Below the pieces are notes generated by a model. The model was not told where the DNA came from. It worked only from the letters and a program-made list of their open reading frames with translations, and did not search any database. Shown one piece after another: positions 28,040 to 36,627 of a stretch of DNA of 64,000 nucleotides. Position numbers and translations under genes: made by a program. Source of the stretch: UBA5109 sp963975155 (GTDB lineage Bacteria > Pseudomonadota > Gammaproteobacteria > Pseudomonadales > Pseudohongiellaceae); the NCBI GenBank assembly GCA_963975155.1, contig CAXBFG010000003.1, forward strand, positions 248,001-312,000, given 5' to 3'. The number at the start of each line of letters is the position of its first letter. The stretch's first letter is position 1.

Positions 28040-29764
28040 ATGTTGATGAAATTAACTAATTCAATGTTGCCTCTGCATCGCAGCCTGGCAGGCGTTTTTA
28101 TTCACCCTGCTGTTTTCCTTGCGGGAATAGTCTTTTCCGCAGGCAGTTACGGGGCTGATTTAATGACTGCGATTCAGGTGTATGAATCCGGTGATGTGGA
28201 AGCCGCTTTTGTGGAATTTTCTGAACTCGCCGAGCAGGGAAATTCGGAGGCCCAGCTCAGACTAGGCCATATGTATGCAGAAGGAGAGGGTGTAGAACAG
28301 AGCCTGAGTGAAGCCGGCAGGCTATACAGTCTGGCTGCAGATGCAGGTAATCCGGAGGCCCAGGTTGCAATGGGAGATCGATACATATCCGGCATGGAGG
28401 GATTGCCAGATACAGATGAGGCATACAGGCTCTACGAATTGGCTGCAAAGCAGGGTTATGCCCAGGCCCAGGTCAAACTGGGGAATATGCATTTTACCGG
28501 GCAAGGGGTCGATCAGGATTATAACGAAGCAGCCCGCTACTTTTCTTTGGCCGCAGAACAGGAAAATGACCAGGCTCTTGTGGCCCTGGGTAATCTTTAT
28601 GTAAGCGGGCAAGGTGTAGAGCAAAATTCGCAAGAAGCCGTACGGCTTTACCAGCTGGCAGTTGATCAGGGTTTTGCTCCTGCTCAGGTCAATCTCGGGA
28701 ATCAGTATTATACGGGGCAGGGAGTAGAGCAGAATTACGAAGCGGCGATTGACCTTTATGAATTAGCAGCGGAGCAAGGCTATGATTCTGCACAGGTTTT
28801 TCTGGGAAATATTTATACAGAAGGCGTAGTTGTTCCGCAGGATTATGATCTGGCTCGAACACTTTTTACCGCAGCAGCCGATCAAAGTAATGCAGAAGCC
28901 ATATTCATGCTGGGTTATTTGTTTGAAAACGGTTTCGGAGTGGGTGCTGACTTTGAACAGGCCCTAAGGCTTTATGAGAGAGCGGCTGATTTTGGCAGTG
29001 CCGAAGCGCAATTTATTCTTGGTGCGAAATATGATGCCGGGGAAGGCTTTCCCCAGAATGCTACTATAGCCGCTAGTTTATATCAGTTAGCAGCACAGCA
29101 GGGTTTTGCGCGTGCACAGGTCGCTTTGGCAAATAAACTGTATCTGGGAATTGGCCTGCCGCAAAATCTTTCAGAAGCGCAACGCTATTATCGTTTAGCC
29201 GCAGATCAAATGAATGCGGAGGCACAAACCAATCTGGGTGTCATGTACACTAATGGTCAGGTGGTGGATCAGGATTTTGAGGCGGCAATCAACTTGTATC
29301 GTAGCGCGGCTGAGCAGAATTACAGTCAGGCTTTTGTTAATCTGGGCTGGATGTACGCTAATGGCATGGGAGTTGAGCAGGATCTTGCGGAGACTATCCG
29401 TTATTACCGCTTGGCTGCAGAGCAAAATGATGCGCAGGCAATGGTTAATCTGGGCAATATGTATGCAAACGGTCAAGGTGCAGCACAGGATTTCGAAGAA
29501 GCTGTAAAGTTTTTCAGATCTGCTGCCACTTTGGGCTTTGCACCCGCCCAGGCAAACCTGGCCGTTATGTATGTAAACGGGCTTGGTGTAGCAGAGAGCT
29601 CCTTACAAAATGCTTACATGTGGGCATCGTTGGCGGCAGCACAGGGGAATGCGCAGGCTGCTGCCTATATCGAGGTGCTTGAACAGCAATTAACTTCGGA
29701 AGAAATTAATGCTGCATTGGAGAATGCCAGAAATTGTGTGGCGAGTGATTTCAGTGCTTGCTGA
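28040..29764 (+). CDS. Exported Sel1-like repeat protein (13 repeats)
   Basis: 574 residues with a signal peptide (about residues 20-38, ending SAGSYGA) and at least 13 consecutive 36-residue Sel1-like repeats plus a partial one. Each repeat has the A-VNLG-MY--GQGV-QD--EA--Y---AAEQ pattern. The C-terminus ends in the SEEINAALENARNC segment common to bacterial Sel1 proteins. Such solenoids bind proteins and often act as regulators or adaptors at the envelope. An ATG two codons downstream (28046) is an alternative start. It is a single gene, separated from its upstream neighbour by a terminator. Confidence 0.9.
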   Translation: MLMKLTNSMLPLHRSLAGVFIHPAVFLAGIVFSAGSYGADLMTAIQVYESGDVEAAFVEFSELAEQGNSEAQLRLGHMYAEGEGVEQSLSEAGRLYSLAADAGNPEAQVAMGDRYISGMEGLPDTDEAYRLYELAAKQGYAQAQVKLGNMHFTGQGVDQDYNEAARYFSLAAEQENDQALVALGNLYVSGQGVEQNSQEAVRLYQLAVDQGFAPAQVNLGNQYYTGQGVEQNYEAAIDLYELAAEQGYDSAQVFLGNIYTEGVVVPQDYDLARTLFTAAADQSNAEAIFMLGYLFENGFGVGADFEQALRLYERAADFGSAEAQFILGAKYDAGEGFPQNATIAASLYQLAAQQGFARAQVALANKLYLGIGLPQNLSEAQRYYRLAADQMNAEAQTNLGVMYTNGQVVDQDFEAAINLYRSAAEQNYSQAFVNLGWMYANGMGVEQDLAETIRYYRLAAEQNDAQAMVNLGNMYANGQGAAQDFEEAVKFFRSAATLGFAPAQANLAVMYVNGLGVAESSLQNAYMWASLAAAQGNAQAAAYIEVLEQQLTSEEINAALENARNCVASDFSAC

Positions 29765-29812
29765 ACGGCTTCAGCGCTTCTTTAGATCGGGACTTCATCA
29801 GAAATATTTCAG

Positions 29813-30658
29813 TTATCGTAAAGTACATGGACTTGGACTCCACTTCGAGTCATCTGATTCGCGCTGGAAGTTAGAGCTGGTGATGTGATTAACCAGCAAA
29901 TTAAGAGGGTCACGAACGATCGTTGTGACGATAAGCCATTCAGTACCGTCAGGTTCCCTTAAGGTATTAAAATATTCCTTCAGCTCTGTATCAGCACTCA
30001 GCGGCACGCCATTTTTGCGCAGCATGGAGGGGTTTAGCATATTTGTTTCTACGTAGAGCTTGCCACCTTCTGGCTGCATCAAGGGGCGGCGACCATTGAG
30101 CCTGAAGCTGCCGACTTGCCCGGGGTTTAGTACAACACGCATGGGATCGAATCCCCCATAGTATTGCCATTCTGCTATGGAATGTCCTTGCAGGCTAGGA
30201 GCCCCTGGAACTGGAGCATTGGCAAAGTGCAATAAGCGCGTTTGTTGTCCGGCATCGGTATCAATACGCAAAGTATCTTCATCTTCCCAGGAAATACGCA
30301 AGCGACCGGGTTCTCTAAGAATTCTGGCTGCGCCGTAAGCCTGACAGGCCTGACCATCTCGTTCGATTTGTTCGAGATCAACAGCACTGGCGACTTCCTG
30401 AGCCCGGGCAGTAAGCGGCAGACCATCAAAATTACCCACCGGAGGAGTTATCATACGCATATGCCAGTCTTCAGTAATCACCGAGACCCAGTTGCCAGTT
30501 AATTCAATAGGCGCGAAACGTTGATAGATTGACGCTTCTTCCGTTTGAGCCAAAACTGCAGATGGTAAAGCAAACAATCCAGCGCAAAGGCTGGCATAAA
30601 GAAAAGCCAAGCTGCAAGCAAGCAACTTGGCAGGATAATTTAAATTCAGAAAACTCAT
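29813..30658 (-). CDS. Exported protein of the uncharacterised family (divergent copy 4)
   Basis: 281 residues with a long signal region ending AVLAQ. Motifs include ELTGNWVSVITEDWHMR, PPVGNFDGLPLTARAQ, CQAYGAARILREPGRLRISW and a TDAGQQTRLLHF strand. The WHMR/PPVG/GLPL/REPGRLRI string is typical of the branch of these exported proteins found in Acidobacteria and OMG-type gammaproteobacteria. Similarity to copies 1-3 is clearest around the GLPL segment and in the late MLRKNG-P-S block. It is the last gene of a four-gene operon, starting 22 bases after the metallo-beta-lactamase-fold gene. Function is unknown. Confidence 0.7.
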   Translation of the reverse strand: MSFLNLNYPAKLLACSLAFLYASLCAGLFALPSAVLAQTEEASIYQRFAPIELTGNWVSVITEDWHMRMITPPVGNFDGLPLTARAQEVASAVDLEQIERDGQACQAYGAARILREPGRLRISWEDEDTLRIDTDAGQQTRLLHFANAPVPGAPSLQGHSIAEWQYYGGFDPMRVVLNPGQVGSFRLNGRRPLMQPEGGKLYVETNMLNPSMLRKNGVPLSADTELKEYFNTLREPDGTEWLIVTTIVRDPLNLLVNHITSSNFQRESDDSKWSPSPCTLR

Positions 30659-30680
30659 TTTATTTCGCTACCGGCGCTTC

Positions 30681-31655
30681 TCATTCAAATTCAGGATAGA
30701 CTGCTTCAAGAAACATATCGACTGTCCATTCAGGTCGGCCATAGCGTTTTTCCCATCCCAGTAAGGGCTGAGCCGCTTTGACTTGTTCAAGACTTAAACC
30801 TTGTTCGACAATTAACCTATGCAGGCGGTCTCGAACGATATAGGTCATGTCTCGATATTCCACCAGATCGGCCTCATCCGAAATATAACCGTGTCCCGGA
30901 ATAATATAGGTGCCACCTTCGGCCAGATCATCCGAAATAGTGATATCCAGCATATGATCCAGAGCTGTAATCGATCCCTGAAATGAACCACCTATGCCAT
31001 AGTCGATTATTGGCAGGCTTTCAGTAGTAAAAATATCGCCGCTGACCAGCACGTTGGATCCCCGGAAATAAACAATGCTATCTCCATCGCTATATGCGTT
31101 TGGCATGTGGATGATATCAATGGCTTCACCATTAAATATCTGCCCGCGTTGCGGCTCATAATAACCGTCAGTCGGCCAGGAAAGTTGGGGATGAATTTGT
31201 TCACCTTCAGGCCCTCTGGCAACACTCATCCTGAATAATACATTTTCCTGGGCCACGACATTTATTCTGACGCCGCGCTCTGCGCCACTGGTGGATCCTC
31301 CAGGAAGCACTGCCAGATCGGCATTACCACCAATATGCTGTGCAGCAATAGAGGTATTAATGATGTAACGGATGGGTCGGTCAGAAATTTTGGCAATAGC
31401 GGCAATGACTTCAGAGCCAAAGCCGGACGCGCCTGTATCAACAACAACAACACCTTGCTCGCCTGCCTGTACGGCGATGTTGCCGCCCACGCCGGCAATC
31501 AGCCAGACCTTGCCCTGCACATGCAGGATTTCCAGTTCACCAGCAACAGGAGCTTCAGTTGTTTGTGCAAACAGTACCGGCTGCTGCATGAGGAAAAGCA
31601 AACTAAATAAAATTGCCGGAGATTTTTTTAAGAACTGCATATTACGGGAAATCAT
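30681..31655 (-). CDS. Exported metallo-beta-lactamase-fold protein with degenerate metal site
   Basis: 324 residues with a signal peptide (LLFLMQQPVLFAQ). The fold is clear from GNIAVQAGEQGVVVVDTGAS, NVLVSGDIF and YIIPGHGY. The hallmark NTHxHxDHxGGN reads NTSIAAQHIGGN: His102 is Ser, His104 is Ala and Asp106 is Gln, while His107 remains. The later His ligand at 188 (AHxDGD in relatives) is Tyr. Asp207 and His255 remain. Ordinary two-zinc hydrolysis therefore looks impossible, and it may be a binding protein or use one metal. Its ATG overlaps the upstream TGA (ATGA), and the next gene follows after 22 bases, so it is embedded in an operon. Confidence 0.85.
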   Translation of the reverse strand: MISRNMQFLKKSPAILFSLLFLMQQPVLFAQTTEAPVAGELEILHVQGKVWLIAGVGGNIAVQAGEQGVVVVDTGASGFGSEVIAAIAKISDRPIRYIINTSIAAQHIGGNADLAVLPGGSTSGAERGVRINVVAQENVLFRMSVARGPEGEQIHPQLSWPTDGYYEPQRGQIFNGEAIDIIHMPNAYSDGDSIVYFRGSNVLVSGDIFTTESLPIIDYGIGGSFQGSITALDHMLDITISDDLAEGGTYIIPGHGYISDEADLVEYRDMTYIVRDRLHRLIVEQGLSLEQVKAAQPLLGWEKRYGRPEWTVDMFLEAVYPEFE

Positions 31656-32563
31656 TCAATCAGGCGCTCTTTGTATTCAGGGTAAGCAGTCGCTTCACCA
31701 CCCAGAGTTGCATCCACAGGAACACCGATTTCTTCAGCCCATTCCCCTATAAAAGGGTTTTCTCCTGGCAGATAGTGCGGCACATAATGCTTTTCGGGTC
31801 TGGCGATTTCGGCTCTGTTCAGGCATTGAGCAAAAACATCGTTGCCTGTATCAGCGGCCTCTAATCCAAATGTCGCCGTATTGGCTGAATGTGTGCCAAT
31901 GATAAAGTCTGCGGATTTCATATAGGTATCTGTCAGGTAAATTGGATCGTCCACAAACCAGCTTATGGTCAGTACATCGCCATTGCGCTGGTAGTAGGTT
32001 GTCACCGTGGCCTGGTCACTGCTGGGAACACCATTGCGCCTTATCCAGCCCCATTTGATATGGGTAGTGGTGGTAATCAAGGTGCCATTTTCCCAGCGTC
32101 CGGTTGTGAAACCGGCCCAGGTATGTGGCGCGTATCTGGAAGGGTGTTCCCTGCCATCCATCCAGATTGTTCTGTCTGCCCGTCTGAAGGTCCCAGCCAC
32201 CTGATATGAAACGACATCAAGATTGTAATCGAGTTGTGCTGTTATCCCTAGATTGGCAGGACCCCAAAAGGAATACTGGGAAGGATGTCGCATACAGACA
32301 TGTTCGGGCACACCGAGCAGGGCGCTGTCATAAGCCAGGGCTCGCGAGCGTGCTTCTTCATTAATCGGCAGCCCGAGAAAATCAACAACAGGGGGGCCAT
32401 CAGCTCTTTCGATGGCATCTTCAATAAAGCCAAATAAGGCAGCCACACCACCTAAAGAAACGCCAGGTGCCGGCTGCCCCCAATGGCCGACTATGTCAGC
32501 TCCCTGTGCATATACAAAAGGAACCTGACATAGCGTCATCAGCAAGACTACTTGCTTAATCAT
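31652..32563 (-). CDS. Exported protein of the uncharacterised paralogous family (copy 3)
   Basis: 303 residues with a signal peptide (LMTLCQVPFVYAQ). Highly similar in blocks to the protein at 8902-9807: GLPINEEA, PEHVCMRHPSQY, TIWMDGREHPSRY, APHTWAGFTTGRWENGTL, TTTHIKWGWIRRNG, SDQAT and DDPIYLTDT, with a matching C-terminal GE-P-Y---M region. It lies second in the four-gene operon: 20 bases after the lectin-like gene and overlapping the metallo-beta-lactamase-fold gene by ATGA. Substrate and activity are unknown. Confidence 0.75.
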   Translation of the reverse strand: MIKQVVLLMTLCQVPFVYAQGADIVGHWGQPAPGVSLGGVAALFGFIEDAIERADGPPVVDFLGLPINEEARSRALAYDSALLGVPEHVCMRHPSQYSFWGPANLGITAQLDYNLDVVSYQVAGTFRRADRTIWMDGREHPSRYAPHTWAGFTTGRWENGTLITTTTHIKWGWIRRNGVPSSDQATVTTYYQRNGDVLTISWFVDDPIYLTDTYMKSADFIIGTHSANTATFGLEAADTGNDVFAQCLNRAEIARPEKHYVPHYLPGENPFIGEWAEEIGVPVDATLGGEATAYPEYKERLIE

Positions 32564-32583
32564 AATTTACTCGGAGTAAAGGA

Positions 32584-33291
32584 TTAATCAATGGCGAAGC
32601 AATAGAAGCGCCCTGTACCACCAGTATTAATCAAAGCTTGTTGGCTGCAACCAGCTGAAGGGTGAGCAGTAGCCCATGGAGACAGACCAGCTCCCAGAGT
32701 GCGTCGGTCAATATGGCCAAGCATTGCACTGCCTTCATCATTAGACGTCCAGTTACCACAAGTGCGATCTTCACCTGCAGGATAGGCCATACCGTTAGCA
32801 TCTGATCCGGTTAGTGCATCATGTTCAACATTTGGCGTGATCTGCAGTTCTAGTGGTAAAGGTACCCCATCATCATCAAGACCAACGTAAGGTACCGGAG
32901 CGCCATGCTCATCAAGTGCGTTTACAACATTTAACCGGTTGCTTTCTTCCCGGTGTAATTCATCCAGGTTTCTGGCGATCATGGTGCCTTTGGCGTTATA
33001 CCAGGGGCCTGAACCAATGCGGTCACGAGCATTTACAGCATTCGGGCCTTGTGTGCTCAAATAGGCATGCCAGGTAAGATCTCCGGCACCTGCAACATAG
33101 GCTAATGCCTGACAACGTGCATCGGCACCTGCCAGTCCGCCCAGGTTGCCTCCCTGACCTGAGCCAGCGCTGGTGACGAAAAAAGTCATGTTTTGAGTTG
33201 CGGCCGCGCCTCTTACCTGGGCAAAAGTTGTTGAACTTGCCAGCAGGGTCAATGTGGCAAGAAATATAATTTTTAATTTAAAAGTATTCAT
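32584..33291 (-). CDS. Exported lectin/endostatin-like protein
   Basis: 235 residues with a signal peptide (LLASSTTFAQ). The mature part contains MTFFVTSAGSGQGGNLGGL, ADARCQALA, WHAYLSTQGPNAVNARDRIG, GPWYNAKG and a late CGNWTSNDEG stretch with Cys near the end. This arrangement matches bacterial proteins annotated as lectins or collagen XVIII/endostatin-like (C-type-lectin-like fold). It probably binds a ligand in the periplasm or outside the cell; which one is unknown. It is the first gene of the four-gene operon, and its promoter must lie in the 435-base gap upstream. Confidence 0.65.
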   Translation of the reverse strand: MNTFKLKIIFLATLTLLASSTTFAQVRGAAATQNMTFFVTSAGSGQGGNLGGLAGADARCQALAYVAGAGDLTWHAYLSTQGPNAVNARDRIGSGPWYNAKGTMIARNLDELHREESNRLNVVNALDEHGAPVPYVGLDDDGVPLPLELQITPNVEHDALTGSDANGMAYPAGEDRTCGNWTSNDEGSAMLGHIDRRTLGAGLSPWATAHPSAGCSQQALINTGGTGRFYCFAID

Positions 33292-33726
33292 TTAGATACA
33301 TGCTCCTTATTATTTTTATCGCTTTTTATTACATTCAGTAAGCAGTTTTAAGTTACCGAGTTTGATGGAAAGTTTCACGGCCAGCAAAAGTAGGTAAGTC
33401 TTTTGCAAGCCAACACAGGATAAACAGACGAACCCTCTTTGGCTACCTATTAATTACCAATGCTTCGGCTGTATTTCTACATATAAATATGAATTCAATA
33501 TGGAGGAAATAAGGACGTGCCTTGAGCGATATAAAAATGCTATTGGTAAAAAGGTACTAAGACAAGATTTTATTTGGCCTGGCCAGAGGTTCTGAAATTT
33601 AGAGGCTATCTGGGTAAGGAATAGAATGTGGAAATGATAGCTGTTCTTTAGACAGCACACTAAAGTATTAGTGGTTTTTCAGTTAGATAAAACGGGAAAT
33701 TAAATTGCCATGGCTAACATGCAGGT
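33292..33726. other. Intergenic region between the lectin-like operon and the mltD-like gene
   Basis: About 435 AT-rich bases that should contain the promoter of the lectin-like operon (near 33300-33360, reverse strand) and the end of the mltD-like transcript. A 68-codon reverse frame at 33454-33660 has no ribosome site and no recognisable family. No hairpin terminator or repeat was recognised. Confidence 0.5.
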
Positions 33727-35514
33727 TTAATTAAGCTGTAAATCCTGTCCCGGAAATATCAGGTCGTTATTGAGTCCGTTTAGGCGCTTCAGATTATCGA
33801 CGGTCAGACCGAAGCGGTTGGCAATGGTTGCCAGATTATCGCCGCGCCGCACCCGATAAAATTGTGGGCTTGGTGCTGATGCTGCTGTATGTAAGGTTAA
33901 TTCCTGGTTTGCGAAAATCGTCGTGCCGCGAATATTGTTCCAGTTTTGAATATCCCGAACTGAGACATCAAAGCGTTCGGCAATCTGTCCCAGCGTGTCA
34001 CCCGGGCGTACCTGATAAATAGTTGGTACTACCAGTTCATCAACAATGTCATCACTTAAGCTGACTGCCATTAATAAACTCTCTTCAGTCGACCCTGCCT
34101 GCTCAACCAGCTGGAAGCCTTCATTGAGCATGATCGGTCGATAAAGCGCATCTCCATAGTGAACAGATTGAGGCGCAGGGCCACTATCAACTATAGAAAT
34201 AGTGTTACTAATTCCTCTGCCCGGGATCATCAGAACCTGGTCAGGGAAAATCAAATGATTGCGAATTCCGTTGACTGCTTGCAGCTCGGCAATGGTGGTT
34301 TCAAAGCGTCGGGCAATAAGCGCCAGCGTATCGCCGGAGCGAATCGTATATTCAGCTGGAGCAACTTTTTCAGCTGCGGGCATGGCGTCAAAAACACTGA
34401 CAAAACGCTGGTAGCTGCCAGCAGGAATTTTCAGAGGATAGGCGCTTGCACTGTCAGGCAGACTTGCTTTGCGTATGGAGGGGTTAAGGTTTCTTATTGT
34501 GGCTAAATCAGTACCAGCCAGTTCTGCGGCACTCTCCAGACTCAGCATGCCGTCGACCAGTACAATATCGTAGGAATATTCCTGGCCCAGGTCTTCGACC
34601 TGAATGCCATAAAGTTCAGGGTCGGACACAATCAGGGCCGCCGCGATGAATTTGGGGATAAAGTCACGGGTCTGCTGGGGCAGGAAAGGATAAATTTCCC
34701 AGAATGAGGGAGGGTCTTCTATTGAACCGCCTGCCCGGTTTACGGCACGGGTAATACATCTGTAACTGCAGTTATAACCAGCCAGGGCAAGATGCCAGTT
34801 GCCACTGTAAGACTCATAGAGGGTCTTTAAATGTTTTGCGGCAGCGCGGGTGGAGAGTTCGGGGTCCATTCTTTCATCAATCCAGTCATTAACCTGCAGC
34901 CCTTCACTCCTCGCCGTTGCGGGCATGAATTGCCACATTCCTGCGGCGCCCGCATAGCTGCTGACAGTCGGATTCAGGCCGCTTTCACCCAGGGCAATGT
35001 ATTTCAGCTCATCAGGGACTTCTTCTTCGGCAAAAATGCTCTCTATCATGGGGAACCAGATGCGACCACGCTCTATCCAGAGTTGCAATAAAGGTCTGCG
35101 ATTTTGCAGGTAGTCATTGATTTCCAGTTCAACAACACGATTAGCCGTCATCGTAATAGTGGGTTCAACAGGCTGGATATCTGATGCTTCTTCCGCAATG
35201 CTTTCCAGGGGATTGTTGTTGATGTCACGACCGCCGGATGTCCCCGCTGAACTGACCAGACCCTCGATGACTCGTCCAGGGTTATTTTGAGCTCTGGGTT
35301 GCGCGACAGGGCCTGCTTCGGAGATTGGTTCAGGTGTATTTACAGATACTGTATTTTCAGGCTGCGGTTCAACAGAACTGCAGGCTGCCAGTATACAGGT
35401 GGTGATCAGTAATGAGCTTTGAAGACTACGTCTGAAGGTCAATTTATCAGAAAATAAAATGTTTAGAGTATATGTAAAAATAGTCGGTATCATCATTGCG
35501 GCCCAATTATCCAT
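33727..35514 (-). CDS. MltD-like membrane-bound lytic murein transglycosylase
   Basis: 595 residues with a lipobox (ILAAC, Cys45). The SLT catalytic domain contains the catalytic Glu177 in ALGESGLNP, followed by SYAGAAGMWQFMPATA and LALAGYNCS. Three LysM domains follow, at about residues 377-420, 497-540 and 552-595, each with a V/IRxGDTL or VRRGDNL start. The enzyme cleaves peptidoglycan with formation of anhydro-MurNAc from the outer-membrane inner face. Downstream recycling of such products may involve the amgK-murU pair in this window. Possible start codons at Met7 or Met8 would give a shorter signal. Divergent from tsaD. Confidence 0.9.
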   Translation of the reverse strand: MDNWAAMMIPTIFTYTLNILFSDKLTFRRSLQSSLLITTCILAACSSVEPQPENTVSVNTPEPISEAGPVAQPRAQNNPGRVIEGLVSSAGTSGGRDINNNPLESIAEEASDIQPVEPTITMTANRVVELEINDYLQNRRPLLQLWIERGRIWFPMIESIFAEEEVPDELKYIALGESGLNPTVSSYAGAAGMWQFMPATARSEGLQVNDWIDERMDPELSTRAAAKHLKTLYESYSGNWHLALAGYNCSYRCITRAVNRAGGSIEDPPSFWEIYPFLPQQTRDFIPKFIAAALIVSDPELYGIQVEDLGQEYSYDIVLVDGMLSLESAAELAGTDLATIRNLNPSIRKASLPDSASAYPLKIPAGSYQRFVSVFDAMPAAEKVAPAEYTIRSGDTLALIARRFETTIAELQAVNGIRNHLIFPDQVLMIPGRGISNTISIVDSGPAPQSVHYGDALYRPIMLNEGFQLVEQAGSTEESLLMAVSLSDDIVDELVVPTIYQVRPGDTLGQIAERFDVSVRDIQNWNNIRGTTIFANQELTLHTAASAPSPQFYRVRRGDNLATIANRFGLTVDNLKRLNGLNNDLIFPGQDLQLN

Positions 35515-35573
35515 ATTTCTCAGGAAATGTATAATGCAATGCTTCTAAATTTGAGTGAGTTCACGAATAAATT

Positions 35574-36617
35574 ATGAAGGTTCTCGGTATTGAATCATCC
35601 TGTGATGAAACTGGCATAGCTATTTATGATAGCGAGCAGGGTTTATTGGCAGAGGTCCTGTTCAGTCAGATAGATATTCATCAGAAATATGGCGGCGTGG
35701 TACCTGAATTGGCATCACGGGACCATATCCGTAAAACCTTGCCTTTAATCCAGGAAGTTATGGAGAAGGCTGCCTGTAAGCCTAAGGATATTGATGGACT
35801 GGCCTATACAGCGGGCCCCGGTCTTGCTGGAGCCTTGTTGGTGGGTGCTTCAATTGGTCGTGCACTGGGAATGACCTGGAATATCCCGACAATAGGGGTT
35901 CATCACATGGAAGGTCATTTACTGGCACCACTACTGGAAGATAAGGCCCCGCAGTTTCCTTTTATTGCCTTACTGGTTTCCGGTGGGCATACACAACTGG
36001 TAGAAGTAAGCGGAATTGGCAAGTATCGCTTAATCGGAGAGTCGCTGGATGACGCAGCCGGAGAAGCTTTTGACAAGGTGGCCAAAATGCTTGGTCTGCC
36101 TTATCCAGGCGGACCACATATTGCCAGACTCGCAGCGGACGGCGAAGCTGGGCGCTTCAGGTTTCCGAGGCCAATGACTAATCGCCCTGGCCTGGACTTT
36201 TCTTTTAGCGGATTAAAAACTTTCACCCTGAATACTATTCTGGACAGGCTGAACGGCGAAACAGATACCAGCCTGCTGGATCAACAAAGCAAGGCAGATA
36301 TAGCGCATGCCTTCCAGGAGGCAGTCGTTGATACCATGCGTATTAAATGTCAGCGTGCGCTGCGTCAAACGGGCTTGCGTACGCTGGTAATAGCAGGAGG
36401 CGTTAGCGCCAATACACGATTACGTGAAGTCCTTGCTGATATGGTGAAGCAGGAAAATGCCGAAATTTATTATCCGCGCCTGCAATTTTGTACAGATAAC
36501 GGCGCAATGATTGCCTATGCAGGTTGCCAGCGTTTGCTGGCAGGTCATCATGATGATTTAACAATACGAGCCAAACCCCGATGGCCGCTGGAAGAATTAT
36601 CAGCGTTACAGACTTAA
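35574..36617 (+). CDS. tsaD: tRNA N6-threonylcarbamoyladenosine transferase subunit TsaD
   Basis: 347 residues. The start MKVLGIESSCDETGIAIYD, the metal-binding HHMEGH, LVSGGHTQL and the late VIAGGVSANTRLR and FCTDNGAMIAYAG are all canonical for TsaD/Gcp (Kae1 family). With TsaB, TsaE and TsaC it makes t6A37 in ANN-decoding tRNAs, presumably including the Ile(CAU) tRNA of this window. It is followed after 10 bases by folB; plsY, often between them in Pseudomonas, is absent. Confidence 0.98.
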   Translation: MKVLGIESSCDETGIAIYDSEQGLLAEVLFSQIDIHQKYGGVVPELASRDHIRKTLPLIQEVMEKAACKPKDIDGLAYTAGPGLAGALLVGASIGRALGMTWNIPTIGVHHMEGHLLAPLLEDKAPQFPFIALLVSGGHTQLVEVSGIGKYRLIGESLDDAAGEAFDKVAKMLGLPYPGGPHIARLAADGEAGRFRFPRPMTNRPGLDFSFSGLKTFTLNTILDRLNGETDTSLLDQQSKADIAHAFQEAVVDTMRIKCQRALRQTGLRTLVIAGGVSANTRLREVLADMVKQENAEIYYPRLQFCTDNGAMIAYAGCQRLLAGHHDDLTIRAKPRWPLEELSALQT

Positions 36618-36627
36618 AAGGATAGTT

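Noticed and set aside
28240..29690. Regular repeats resembling a CRISPR or DNA repeat array
   Set aside because: The periodicity is about 108 bases (36 codons) and stays in frame; it is the Sel1 repeat coding region, with diverged DNA units and no spacers.
33454..33660. 68-codon reverse open frame in the gap before the mltD-like gene
   Set aside because: No ribosome site, no motif, and an AT-rich composition consistent with noncoding sequence.
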